Shown one piece after another: positions 1-10,906 of a stretch of DNA of 64,000 nt. The stretch is taken from the NCBI RefSeq assembly GCF_025698545.1, contig NC_068576.1, positions 54,968,094 through 55,032,093 on the forward strand, in the 5' to 3' direction. The stretch's first letter is position 1, and each line of letters opens with the position of its first letter. A model generated the notes under the pieces. The model was not told the DNA's origin, searched no databases, and worked only from the letters and a program-made list of their open reading frames with translations. The translations under genes were made by a program, and so were the position numbers. The DNA comes from Gossypium raimondii (taxonomy: Eukaryota; Streptophyta; Magnoliopsida; Malvales; Malvaceae).

Positions 1-309
1 AGAGTTTGGAGCATGCTATTATGCATTAATGCCCGACTGTTACGGTTGCTTGGGACAGTCTTGGCATGGTTCCTATGCATAACTCTTTATTGATTTTATG
101 TATTACCTACTACATCTTCCGGACTCCTCTCGCAGCAAACTTTTTCTCACTATTTTTGGGAGTTTTTGGTTCCAGAGGAACCTTTTGTGTTGGAAGAATG
201 TGATGACTCAACCTGCCAAAATTGTGCCTTTCGTAGATACGTTCCTTCAGGATTGGTGAGAGGCGATTATTGTTTTCCAACGTGTCCAAGGTGTATCTTT
301 CGGGCATCC

Positions 310-745
310 TACTCGTCTGCTGTATTGGTTGACACCTCCACCTGATTGCTTTAAATGTAACGTGGACGCTGCTATCTCGTCTGGTTGGAACGTAATTGTC
401 TTGGCAGCTATTATTCATGGCGACCAATGTCAGTTTATCAAGGGGCACGCTATTGTGCTGCGTTCTGTGTTTTAACCTGTTTCGGCTGAAACTATGGCCA
501 TTCGTGAGGCCCGCTTTCCCTATGGACATTGTAATGGTAGAGTCCGATTGCAAAGTGGCCATTGATGCATTGCTCTCTCATTCCAATCGGCTGTCGGAGT
601 TTGGCCCATTATCTCGGGACTGTTTGGCTTTGAAAGAATCTTTCCAAAGCTTTATCCTTTTATTGGATGTGTCCAGCTGCAAATTAAGCCGCTAATTGTC
701 TTGCTAGAGCCGCACTATTACGTGCTTACCCCCGTCCTTTTTACT
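310..745 (+). mobile_element. LINE-type RNase H domain remnant (non-LTR)
   Basis: Broken reading frames resemble the RNase H-like domain (RVT_3 type) found at the end of plant non-LTR elements and their relatives. A piece reading PPPDCFKCNVDAA lies near 330, followed by an AETMAIREA-like stretch near 487 and then VESDCKVAIDAL near 540-575. The frame changes between these pieces and an in-frame stop lies after the first third, so it cannot make one protein. No reverse transcriptase part was seen in bases 1-309. It could instead be a decayed host gene of the same RNase H-like family. Confidence 0.55.
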
Positions 746-1305
746 TGATTGCTTACATTTCGATTTGATGTCTTCTAGCAATGATTTTCGAGGATAATAG
801 GACCGAGTACAATGGGGAAGCTTATTAGCCTGGGTTTAGATTTTCCTCGGTTTTAGTTTTCTTTGTTTTCTCTATTTGTTTCACTAATAATTTTGCTTAC
901 CTTAAAAGACTTTAAAGAAAAATAGATCGGATTATTAACGTTATGTTAATAAACTATTTGTCACTTATATTCGTTTAAAACTACATTTTGATTATTAAAC
1001 TTTAAAAAGTATTATATGATTATTAGTGTTATGACTTTATTAGGTAAATTACTAAATTAATTTATCATACTAAAGTCTATTGTTTTTTTTTTACTTTGAA
1101 AGAAATTTTCAAATATATATGATTTCAAATTTTTGTATTCTACCTCCAATTTTAGTAATATTGTCAACAAGACTTGTTTAAATTATTTTAAGTTAACTCG
1201 AACAAGTTTATTTGACTTGACTCGACCAAAATCTCATTTCACTCTGCTCAATTTGTAAAAACTAAAAACCTGAAGTTAAGTTACATTATTAAAATATATC
1301 TTATC

Positions 1306-2487
1306 TAGGGGTGAGCAAAACTCGATTCGACTCGAAAAAATAAAAAAAAATTCAAATTTCGAGTTAAACGAATCGAGTTATTCGAATCAACTCGAATTTT
1401 TTTTTCGAATTTCGAGTTCGAATCGAGTTGAGTTTTCAAATTCGAAGAACTCGAATAATTCGAATAATTCGAATAATTCGAATATCAAAATATAATATTT
1501 TACATTTTTATCCCAACCTCCCAAACCTTTTTACTTTTCCCTCAAAACTTTTACTCCTTCCCACTTTCCCCCCAAAACTTTTATTCCCCTCCCCTCCCAA
1601 CCCCCCAATCTACCCAAAATCCATTTCCCACCAAAATTTTACTCTCCCATTTATTTTTTCTCAAAATTTTACTCTCAAAAACCCTCAAAACCTTTTATTT
1701 TCCCCCAAAATTTTTACTTCCTCCCACTTTTCCCCTAAAACTTTTATTCCCTTCCCATCCCATCTCCCATCTATTTACTTTCCCTCAAACTTTTATTCTC
1801 CAAAACTTTTTATTTTTCCCCTAAACTTTTACTTCTCACCCTTTACTCTCAAATAAAAAATCAAAATTATCCAAAAAATCACTAAACATAAATAGTAATA
1901 ATTTTATTTATATCTACTATTTATATTATTAAATTAAATTAAATTTCACATTTTATATTATTTATATTATTAAATTATTTAGTCATATTGAATATTTATA
2001 TTAAAATTGAATTATTAATAATGCCATAAAATATTCGTGTTAAAATTTTATATTGGTATCAATTTCACGTTTTATTTTTAAAATAACTTTTATTAAAAAT
2101 CATATTTTTACATTTAATATATTTTTAATTCTAAAATACATAGTGACAAGAATCAAGATAATTGAAACAACTAAGCAAGCAAAGAAGATAATCAATATAT
2201 AAAAAATTAATAAATAAATTATGAAGTGATAAAGTTAATAAAAATTTTGATTAAGGTGGACAAATTTTATTACGATGGGTGTGACAATGGTTACAAGGAC
2301 CCAAAATTATTTTTTAAAATTTAACTCGAACAAATATATTCGATTCGATTCGATTCGAATTCCATCTCACTCGACTCGATTCGAGAAAACTTCAAATAAA
2401 GTTAGGATGATAAAATGAGATTCGAAAACTCGATTAACTCGAAAATTTTCGATTCGATTTGATTCGATTCGATCGAATGCTCACCCA
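1306..2487. mobile_element. Non-autonomous hAT-like element
   Basis: The left end reads TAGGGGTGAGCA and the right end, read in reverse, gives TGGGTGAGCA. Both are followed inward by many TCGA/TTCGAA-type motifs. The flanking 8-mers ATCTTATC (1298-1305) and TTCTTATC (2488-2495) match at 7 of 8 bases, which fits the 8-bp target duplication of hAT transposons. No transposase frame is present. The subterminal TCGA-rich arms (1316-1480 and 2320-2470) are partly complementary. The interior is AT-rich or C/T-rich. The hAT assignment is inferred from the ends only. Confidence 0.6.
1500..1855. repeat. Degenerate pyrimidine-rich repeat inside the hAT-like element
   Basis: This is a run of loosely repeated units built around CCCAAAACTTTTA and CTCCC. 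The top strand is almost free of G. The open frame across it reads as a low-complexity Pro/Phe/Ser/Leu string and is not a gene. Confidence 0.7.
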
Positions 2488-3359
2488 TTCTTATCAACTC
2501 GATTAATTCGAATCGACTCGATTCAACACTGCCTTAATTTTTCTTTTCTTTTCCTTAAATTTTTTCATCACAAAAAAGCCCATTAATACCCTAAATACCT
2601 CTAAAATCTCAATTTTATTATCAATGTTAATTGTGGAGTATTAGACTTATTTATGAATCAAGCCGAGCTCTAAAAAATTTAGTCTCGATTGGTAAGACCG
2701 GCCCAAAGCGACCCAGCCCAAATTCTGTTCCAAACACTACCAGACGATGAGAAAAACAGTTCAAAAAGAAAACTCATTCATACTAGGACAAAACACCACT
2801 ACAATTAATGAAACCACCACATTGTTTAATCTGAAACTAAAAGTGATACATCACCTCCAAAAGACCTCATTGGATTGATGACGCAGTAAAAAAAGCCAGA
2901 ACAACAATGAAATTGGCAGTACCAGGAAGGAAAACATGCATTGTGAAAAATTAACTACAGAGATTAAATCAAAATGTCAAGATAGAAGAACGAGAATCTT
3001 TAAGTACGGTGCATATATACCGGGCAAACTAGGGGGACGATGACGACTGAAGGCTGGAGCAGAGAATGCCACGATAGTGGTGAACGCCGGTGACAGAGGA
3101 AGCAACAGGAAGACGGACGACGCAATGGTGATGGGTTGGAGTGGGACGACGCGACGATGATAGGCACAAAACTGAGGAAGCGGGAGACGGAGTGGTGGGT
3201 GGGAGACAGACGGGCAGCGACGTTGGAGGTCACTGGTGGAGATCATGAGTGGCACTAGGTATTTTGATTTTAGAAACTGATAGTGAATTAAGGATTGGGA
3301 ATAATTGATAAGGGGAATAAGGGATTCACATTTGACAGCAGTAAGCCAGGCAGTAAACC
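2488..3359. other. Intergenic, no supported gene
   Basis: From 2500 to 2530 there are a few more TCGA motifs beyond the element. Between about 3000 and 3240 the sequence is unusually GC-rich and rich in GACGACG-type triplets. It carries a minus-strand open frame (2977-3366), but the deduced protein is a compositionally biased Ser/Pro/His string with no recognisable domain, so I do not call a gene. Confidence 0.5.
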
Positions 3360-5770
3360 AAGTCATGGCCGAGTGCCACGTTAGAGTCCCACTTCATACT
3401 CAACTCTTATTTTCCATTAACCCCATTGATTAGTCCACACCACATCGAAACTCGCGTTTCAAAATCTAATAAATAAGTAAATATTAATTAATTAGTGGTC
3501 TGTATTGATAAATACAACTTCAGTTAATTATGACAAAAACTTGTAAAATAAGAATCATACCACGCTGACAACTCGTTAAATACGGTTCGTTGCCTTCCAT
3601 ACATTCAAGCAAACTACAAACAGTCCTCAACCAAAAAGCACTCTTTCTTTGTTTTCCCCTCACCATTCACACTTCAAACAAAAACACACTCGTCTTTTAG
3701 GCTTTGAAGAACGCTTGAGGCAGTCTGTCACAGCCAAACGCCTTCTTTGAAACTGTACTCTGTCCAATATGAGTATGGAGAAACAATATTTGGATTGCGT
3801 ACTAGTCCCGATGGGGATTCTTTTAATGGTTGCCTACCATTTATGGCTTCTCTATCGAATCTTAAAACATCCCACCAAGACTGTCATCGGCATCAACGCC
3901 ATCAACCGTCGTTTTTGGGTTCAAGCTATGATGGAGGTTGGTCATTTACTTCTTTCTTTAAATCTTGATTTCCTTCCTATAGAAATGGTAACTAATTGAT
4001 TGTTGGGGACATGCAGGACGGGTCAAAAGGAGTATTGGCAGTGCAATCGCTGCGAAACAATATAATGGCGTCGACCTTATTAGCATCCACGGCTATCATG
4101 CTTAGTTCCCTCATCGCCATCCTGATGACGGGCGGGAGCAGCGCCAGCGATAGATCGTCCTGGTTTGTATTCGGAGATAAAAGCGACCTCGTTTATTCAA
4201 TAAAGTTTTTCTCGATATTGGTTTGCTTCTTGGTGGCCTTTTTGCTCAACTTACAGTCCATCAGGTATTACAGCCATGCAAGCATCCTCATCAACGTGCC
4301 ACTCAACAAGATGTCCCACCGACACCAGCATCTCACGCTTGAATACGTAGCCAACACGGTGAACAGAGGCAGCTATTTTTGGTCCCTAGGACTTCGTGCC
4401 TTCTACTTCTCTTTCCCCCTCTTTTTGTGGATCTTTGGACCCCTTCCTATGTTCTTTTCTTGCACGGCCCTCGTTTTCATGCTGTATTTCCTCGATGTTA
4501 CTTTCCAATTTGGGTGGGCCATCGGGGCTGTGGATGACAAAGGCCACAACGAAGACGAGGAATTAGGGGTGGTTCAACTCGATCGTAGTCCCTCAAATTC
4601 CTATTACCAAATATAAGCGATGGTGGCGGCATTAATTGGTTCAATCAAAGTTGAATCGAATTTGCTTTTTAAGTAATATTGGCGTGTAATTTAGGTGGTT
4701 TCTACAGGCTTAAGGGCTTTTCACATTGGAAAAATGGTTGAAGGGGAAGTGTTTCGTAAAGAGGAAACTAAATTGAAAACCGAATGCTTGCTTTTCCTTC
4801 AATAAATATTCACTTTACCTTACTAAGCAATGCTTTCTAATGTTAAGAAACTTACAAAAAAGGGCATGGCGTGTAATAATTTACAACTCCGAAGTTTCTG
4901 TTTATTTTAAAGGAGGACTATTATTTAACTCCAAGGATGATATATTATTGCAGGTTTTAGTTAATCCATTTTTGAGGAAGTCAATTCCAAGACAAAAGAG
5001 ACATTGTGGTACCAAGTTGAGTTCATTTTGTACTTTTCTAGAATTTGGTGACGTCATAGGTATCTATTTCCACATGATTTTATTCATTATTAAATAGATT
5101 AATTTAGTCTTTATATTATTAAAAATTGTTAGTAATGTAAAAGAGAAAGGCAATCCCACATTGGTTACACATAAATTTCTAAGAGGGTTCATATAATTAC
5201 TTGTCTCTTTTGTTTATTGAGTACTTAGAGCTAAAGGCCTAACATATGTGTATCATTATTCGCGAATTACATTTTTTAGAATTCCATTCTAATTTATTTT
5301 TCTAATACTATAAAGAATTAAGTCCATTCATGAAAAGCTAAATATTAAAGCACTTTTGAGATACATTTACATATTATTCACCTCCATTCTCTTATGAGCA
5401 TTTGTAAGGGCTAGTCGGTATTTTCTGAATCTAATATATCTTTGCATCAAACTTGGATACACTATGCTATATTTTAATTGGTTAAGCTTTGTTTTCTCAA
5501 ATTAAAATTATGACAACACATGTTGCTTTCCTGCAAGATTTCCGGGGTTTATCAAGAGCTGTGATACTTAAAAATTTTAAACCCATTTTGCAATACTGAA
5601 AGTTAAGTCATATAATAATAAAGGGACATGAATCCTGTATCATGTTATATCTAATATATGTAGTTTAGCCAACATGAATACTATATATGTATGAGCTTCC
5701 AAGAATGTTGTATATTCTATCAATTCTCTACCATGACATATCATTATAGTACTTGTTGTTCATAAAGCTT
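3360..5770. repeat. Segmental tandem duplication, copy A
   Basis: This holds the first DUF599 gene with its promoter and 3' flank. The match to copy B (about 8175-10410) goes beyond the gene. Shared stretches include GAAACTCGCGTT (3449 / 8228), the 5' leader ACACTCGTCTTTTAGGCTTT, the 3' flank AATGTTAAGAAACTTAC-like, GTGGTACCAAGTTGAGTTC (about 5007 / 9994), a shared run near 5620 / 10145, and CAAGAATGTTGTAT (5700 / 10339). The order is collinear and the gene starts are offset by 4,938 bp. Confidence 0.8.
3769..4616 (+). CDS. DUF599 family membrane protein, copy 1
   Basis: Exons are 3769-3936 and 4017-4616, joined in phase 0 by an 80-bp GT-AG intron, giving 255 residues. The protein matches the plant DUF599 family (PF04654): an N-terminal MEKQYLD, a first membrane segment (VPMGILLMVAYHLWLLYRI), then TVIGINAINRRFWVQAMME, then LRNNIMASTLLASTAIMLSS. 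Further hydrophobic helices follow around residues 115-135, 175-195 and 200-220. The C-terminal tail is acidic. The biochemical role of the family is not established. A TATA-like TTAAATA lies near 3576, about 190 bp upstream of the start. The start chosen is the first ATG in frame and matches the paralogue at 8707. It has about 11 extra C-terminal residues compared with that copy. Confidence 0.93.
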
Positions 5771-8174
5771 GGGATTAATTTGTATATGGCGCGAAATTTA
5801 AAGAATAATTATTTGAATGTCTTAAGGTAATGTGTATATTTGATGAAAATTATTTATTTGTCGGTTAAAATGATAGTATATTATAATATTTGCCTAAAAA
5901 AGAAATAATATTGAAATTACTCTCTAGATTCCAAAATCTTGACACTAATGAAAATGTCCGAAGTATTACATTAGATGAGGAAAAATATAAAAATGACTTG
6001 ATGTAAGGTTGACTTTGTTTATATTGACCTTCACCATCAAATTGATGAGAAGGAAAAAAATGGAATTTTATTTACCCAACATGACATGAGAAGGCCTCAT
6101 TGCCTTGCTTAATTGCTTATATAATAACCAAACATAACCCAAGTCGCCCGCCCTTATTTTTCCCACCAATTTCATTTCAGAATAATGTGAGAAAATGGTA
6201 TCACATTGGTGTAAGTAGCCAAACAATACTGTGACTATTAGAATTATCTTAAAAAGTGGATTATTCTAACTACAGTGATTGGGCTCAACATGGGTTTCCT
6301 TTTGCCCTAAAACCCACCACAAAATAGCACAAATACACTGTTCTTTCCTCCCCTCAAAATTAATCTTTTTATTACCAACAATAAATCCTTAAAAAAGAAT
6401 CTTGTTATTAGACATTCTTCCTTAGCAAAGTTAAATACAAGGTTCTAATTTTTCATTTGAATTTAAAAGTAATATATATCTTATTGTCAGCATAAATATC
6501 ATATTCCATAGAAAAGGATTTTGGAGCAGTGCATCCCTCGGTTACTTACTTGAACATGTTACCAAGCAAGCAAATTCAATGGATGTTCCCAATAATAATA
6601 ATAAAGCTTAAGGTGCATAAAATAGAAGAAGGCGGCTGGACCGTCGGTGTCAAAGGCGAAATACCTGTAAAGATGTTTGAAAAGGTTAGCCTCCTAATTC
6701 ACAATTGTAAGAAGAAATTCTAAATTTGGACTCATGTAAACCAGAATAACTGCATTAACGTGTCTTGTTACGTCATAAATTTAAATAAAATTTTAATCAA
6801 CTCAACACCAATTCAATTAAATCATAATTTTAGAATTATTTTGTCTTTATATGGTGATTTTAAACCGTGTCAACTAAAATTTCGTTTGATTTTTACATAA
6901 TTTTTCGTAAATGTATTTTTTATATAATTTTTCTCCCAATTCGTATACTTGTCCTAATAAGCATTTATCTAGATTAAATTTATAATAAGTGAAACGTCAA
7001 CCTGAATATCAAATTATAAAAAAATTAAAATTTTAAGATAATATTATTTTAGTGTAAAGTTGATTCAAAGCTAGCAGTAGTATATATTTTAAAGTTATTT
7101 TGATATAATATTTTTATTATGAACGTATATAAATAGAACTGCCAGTATTTCTGCATTTGGTTTGTTAAAATTTAGATGGTTTTCTCTTAAATGAAACCAA
7201 TAAAAATGAATGCCTATATATATATATAAAGTTGAATACAAATATTAAACCTAATATAATAAATTGGTTGAGTTAAAAATATAATTTTAATATTTAAAGT
7301 TTAAGATTTATCAACATAGGTTAAAATATGCTTTTACAGAGGTGATTTAGAAAATTTATTTCGAGATGAAACTAGATTTTTATAATTTTTAAAGAATTAA
7401 ATTAATTTTTATTTTTTAGAGGGTCCAAAATGTAATTTTATTTTTACTAATTTAAAATTTTAAAATCTTCAAAGAGTCTAAATAGATAATTTTTCATTTT
7501 AGGGGGGCTAGAGCCTCTGCTAGCCCCTAGATACACTACTATGCTCTAAGCTCCTATACTTTTTGCATGTTTGAAATTTGATTATTTTATTTTATTTTTA
7601 ATTTCTTTACTTTTTAGATTTCAAATTTTAATTCTAACCGTTATATTTAACTAAATTATTTTATTAAATTTATTAACATGACATTTTAAAATAAAAAACA
7701 CACAATTAGTAGCCATTAAAAAAGTGTTACAATAAACCTAAATTTAACAAAAAGAATTTTAATGATATTAATAAATCCAAAATCTAGAAGAATTAAATTC
7801 CTTAAAACAAAAAAAATTTAAATTGAAATTGTATGGAATATATTTTAACCGTAATAAAAAGAGAAAAGGGTAAAATCACAATTTTCAAAATCAAATTGAG
7901 TCAAATGGTTAGATTGTTGGGATTGAAAATTAATTGGTGAGCGATCCAAAATAAAAGGTAATCGTGACTGAATGTAGTAATTAAACTACTCAAATCATAT
8001 TCTCTATTTTTTAAAATTTAAATAACCAATTTAATTAAATCTAATGAACCATCCGGTTGGTAGAACCGGAGTCAAAAAGCGACAGCCAATGTTGATATTT
8101 TATTTGCTTTGGGTTGAGCATCTCAATTGAATTGGAAAAAAACAGGTCGTGGGAGGGGAGGGTTTAGACTCTGG
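4617..8174. other. Long AT-rich intergenic region between the DUF599 copies
   Basis: The first 1.1 kb is the 3' flank shared with copy B. From 5770 to 8170 the sequence is unique between copies and very AT-rich. It contains a (TA)n tract near 7204, a dispersed repeat at 7337-7535 and another AT-rich dispersed repeat at about 7550-7850. A 64-codon open frame at 6529-6723 has no recognisable domain or gene structure and is not called. Confidence 0.6.
7337..7535 (+). repeat. Dispersed repeat, same family as 34069-34314 (opposite strand)
   Basis: The stretch running through AATGTAATTTTA, TACTAATTTAAAATTTTAAA and a closing TTTTAGGGGGGCTAGAGCC reads collinearly with the reverse complement of the repeat at 34069-34314. 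It looks like a short non-coding element end. The left boundary here is uncertain. Confidence 0.6.
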
Positions 8175-10410
8175 CAGGCGGCCAAGTGCGGTTTTCCCTC
8201 TCCACTTTGCGCTCCACGTTAGACACTCGAAACTCGCGTTACAGTTATAATTAATATTAGTGTTATTTTTTGCAAAAAATAAATATTATTATGGATTAAT
8301 CAATGGGAGTCTAATTGTTTTTTTAAAGAAATTATTTTAATGTACATTAGTACTTTACAATGTTTAATTGTAAATATAAATTTTGAAAAAAAAAATGAAG
8401 AACTATAATTGTTGAGAGAATGTTATAGTGTAGAAACATGAAGTGGTAAGAATAAAGTTTTGGAGTGCTGTAGTGGAATAGATTTGGGTGGGATGTCAAC
8501 AATAGAGTCTAAACTAATTAACATAATTAAGAACCCTGAATGCTCTTTAAATACGCCTCTCATTTCATTCTATGTGTAAGTAAACTACGCAGCGTCTTCA
8601 ACCCAAGCACCATTTCTTTGTTTCCCCCCTCAAACAAATACACACTCGTCTTTTAGGCTTTGAAGAACGCTAGCCAAACCATCTTTCAAACTCTGCTCTG
8701 TCCAAAATGAATATGGAGAAACAATATTTGGATTGGATACTAGTCCCGATGGGGATTCTTTTAATGGTGACCTACCATCTATGGCTTCTTTATCGAATCT
8801 TAAAACATCCCACCAAGACTGTCATCGGCGTCAACGCCATCAACCGCCGTTTTTGGGTTCAAGCTATGATGGAGGTTGGTCTTTTACTTCTTTCTTTAAA
8901 TCTTGATTTCCTTCCTATAGAAATGGTAACTAATTGATGTAAAAAAAAAATTATTGGGGGGGCGCATGCAGGATGGGTCAAAAGGAGTATTGGCAGTGCA
9001 GTCGCTGCGAAACAATATAATGGCGTCGACCTTATTAGCATCGACGGCTATCATGTTGAGTTCCCTCATCGCCATCTTGATGACGAGTGGGAGCAGCGAT
9101 AGATCGTCCTGGTTCTTATTCGGAGATAGAAGCGAGTTTGCATTTTCGATCAAGTTCTTTGCCATATTGGTTTGTTTCATGGTGGCCTTTTTACTCAACT
9201 TGCAGTCCATTAGGTATTACAGTCATGCAAGCATCCTCATCAACGTGCCCTTGAAGAAGATGGCCCACCGCCACCAACATCTCACAGCTGAATATGTAGC
9301 CAACACAGTGAATAGAGGCAGCTACTTTTGGTCCCTAGGACTCCGTGCCTTTTACTTCTCTTTCCCCCTCTTCTTGTGGATCTTTGGACCCCTTCCTATG
9401 TTCTTTTCTTGCATTGCCCTTGTTTTCTTGCTGTATTTCCTTGACATCACTTTTAAATTCGGGTGGGCGGTTGGGGCGGCGGATGACAATGGCCACAACG
9501 GCGATGAAGAATTAGGAGCTTCAAGTACTCGACCCTAATCCCGTTAAATAATTCGTTCAATCAAAGTTGAATCGAATTGCCTTTTTTACTCCTCGGGAAA
9601 ATGAGGGTACTGTTTCTTTTAGGTTTCTACGTTAATTATCATCTGTAAGGAGCTGGTTTGATAATTCGAAAAGGGTTTTAAGCTTTTTCATATATGAAAA
9701 TGCAATGAAGGATAATTGTTCCATAAAGAGGAAATGAAAAATGAAAGCTTGCTTTTTCTTAGATAAATATTCATTTTCCCTTAGTCAGCAATGGTTTCTA
9801 GTGTTAAGAAATTTACCCCAAAAAAGGAGATGGCGTGTAAGTTCACCAAAAGTTGCAGTTTATTTAAAAGAAGAAAGTATTGCAGATTTTAGTTTAGGGT
9901 TATGATAATCCTTTTTTAAGGTAGTTAATTCAAAGTCAGAAAAGACAAAAGAGATTAAGTGGAAGACTCCACGAACTGAGCTACGAGACATTGTGGTACC
10001 AAGTTGAGTTCCATTTGTACTTTTTTGGAATTTTGAGTTCATCAACTTGGTGATGTCACAGATACCCACTTTCACATCAGATATATTATTCGATTCCGTT
10101 GAAGGGATATTCGCCACTCTCCACGTGCACTGCAATAGCTTATATAATAAAGGGAGATGAATCCTTTATCATTTTATATTTGCTAATATATGTAGCTAGT
10201 CAATGAGAAGAGTATAAACTATAGGCAACATGCAAACAACAATTTTCAACAAAACACTGGCAACTAAATTTGGATTATTCAAGAAATATTTTTACACTAA
10301 TACATTCCTTTCTCATATGTGTTGCTGATCTGAGCTGCCAAGAATGTTGTATGCTGTATAGATTCTCCACCTTTGACATGCTTATAGTTGTTGTTGACAA
10401 AGCTTGTGAT
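8175..10410. repeat. Segmental tandem duplication, copy B
   Basis: This is the second copy of the DUF599 block. It is collinear with copy A (about 3360-5770) through promoter, gene, 3' UTR and roughly 1 kb of 3' flank, with many small indels. Noncoding parts have diverged much more than the exons, so the event is not very recent. Confidence 0.8.
8707..9538 (+). CDS. DUF599 family membrane protein, copy 2
   Basis: Exons are 8707-8874 and 8972-9538 around a 97-bp GT-AG intron in phase 0, giving 244 residues. Exon 1 differs from copy 1 at only a few positions (for example MNMEKQYLDWILVPMG). Exon 2 keeps DGSKGVLAVQSLRNNIMAS, the tetrapeptide-rich loop YYSHASILINVP and the FWSLGLRAFYFSFPLFLW membrane segment. 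Differences lie mainly in the loop SSGSSDRSS (three residues shorter) and in the C-terminal tail, which ends GASSTRP. Both frames are intact, so both copies are probably functional membrane proteins. A TTTAAATA motif lies at 8546-8553, about 155 bp before the ATG, in the same relative place as in copy 1. Confidence 0.93.
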
Positions 10411-10906
10411 TAGTTTTTTTTTTTTCTTGAAATTTCATAATTCCTCATCATTTCCAAACATTTATCTATGGTTCTTTTTTTTGGTATGTTGAACGATCAT
10501 GAATAAACTGTTCCATATAATGCAAAACCTCCTCATGCAATGACCTGTAGGCAAGAGAAACTTACAACTCATACAACCACCATGTTCAGCAAGTATATAC
10601 CATATGATTGAGTGTTTGAAAATAAGCATGTAAGCAATAAGACTGAGTGCAGACAATGGACAGATCAAACATGATGGGGGGTCGAATGGTTGGAGGATGC
10701 GCATTTGTTTTAGGAATAACATGTAACATGAAGAGACTACATTTGGTAAGGATATGTTCTTACATTCAGGTGTCTTCAATCATGTTTTCTCTGAGCACAA
10801 TGCTATTGTATTGTATAAAGAATAATGAATGAAAAGGTTATGTACAAGTGAGAAAATCAATGAAACTGCGCCAGTAAAAACTAGGTACCTATTATCATAC
10901 TATCAT
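9539..10906. other. 3' flank of DUF599 copy 2 and spacer to MutS2
   Basis: The first part is the duplicated flank described above. From about 10410 to 10906 I see no gene. The two genes converge, and this region must hold both 3' UTRs. Confidence 0.5.

Noticed and set aside
110-562. 150-codon minus-strand open frame
   Set aside because: It lies antisense to the RNase H remnant and its product has no recognisable domain.
1428-1856. 142-codon frame rich in Pro, Phe and Ser
   Set aside because: It is a translation of the pyrimidine-rich repeat inside the hAT-like element.
2977-3366. 129-codon minus-strand frame in a GC-rich patch
   Set aside because: The product is compositionally biased with no motif. 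No splice partner or homologue was recognised.
6529-6723. 64-codon frame in the DUF599 spacer
   Set aside because: No homologue, no splice context and strongly biased AT-rich flanks; probably chance.
10462-10832. Overlapping frames on both strands downstream of DUF599 copy 2
   Set aside because: No domains, and they overlap each other. The sequence is more likely 3' UTR or spacer.
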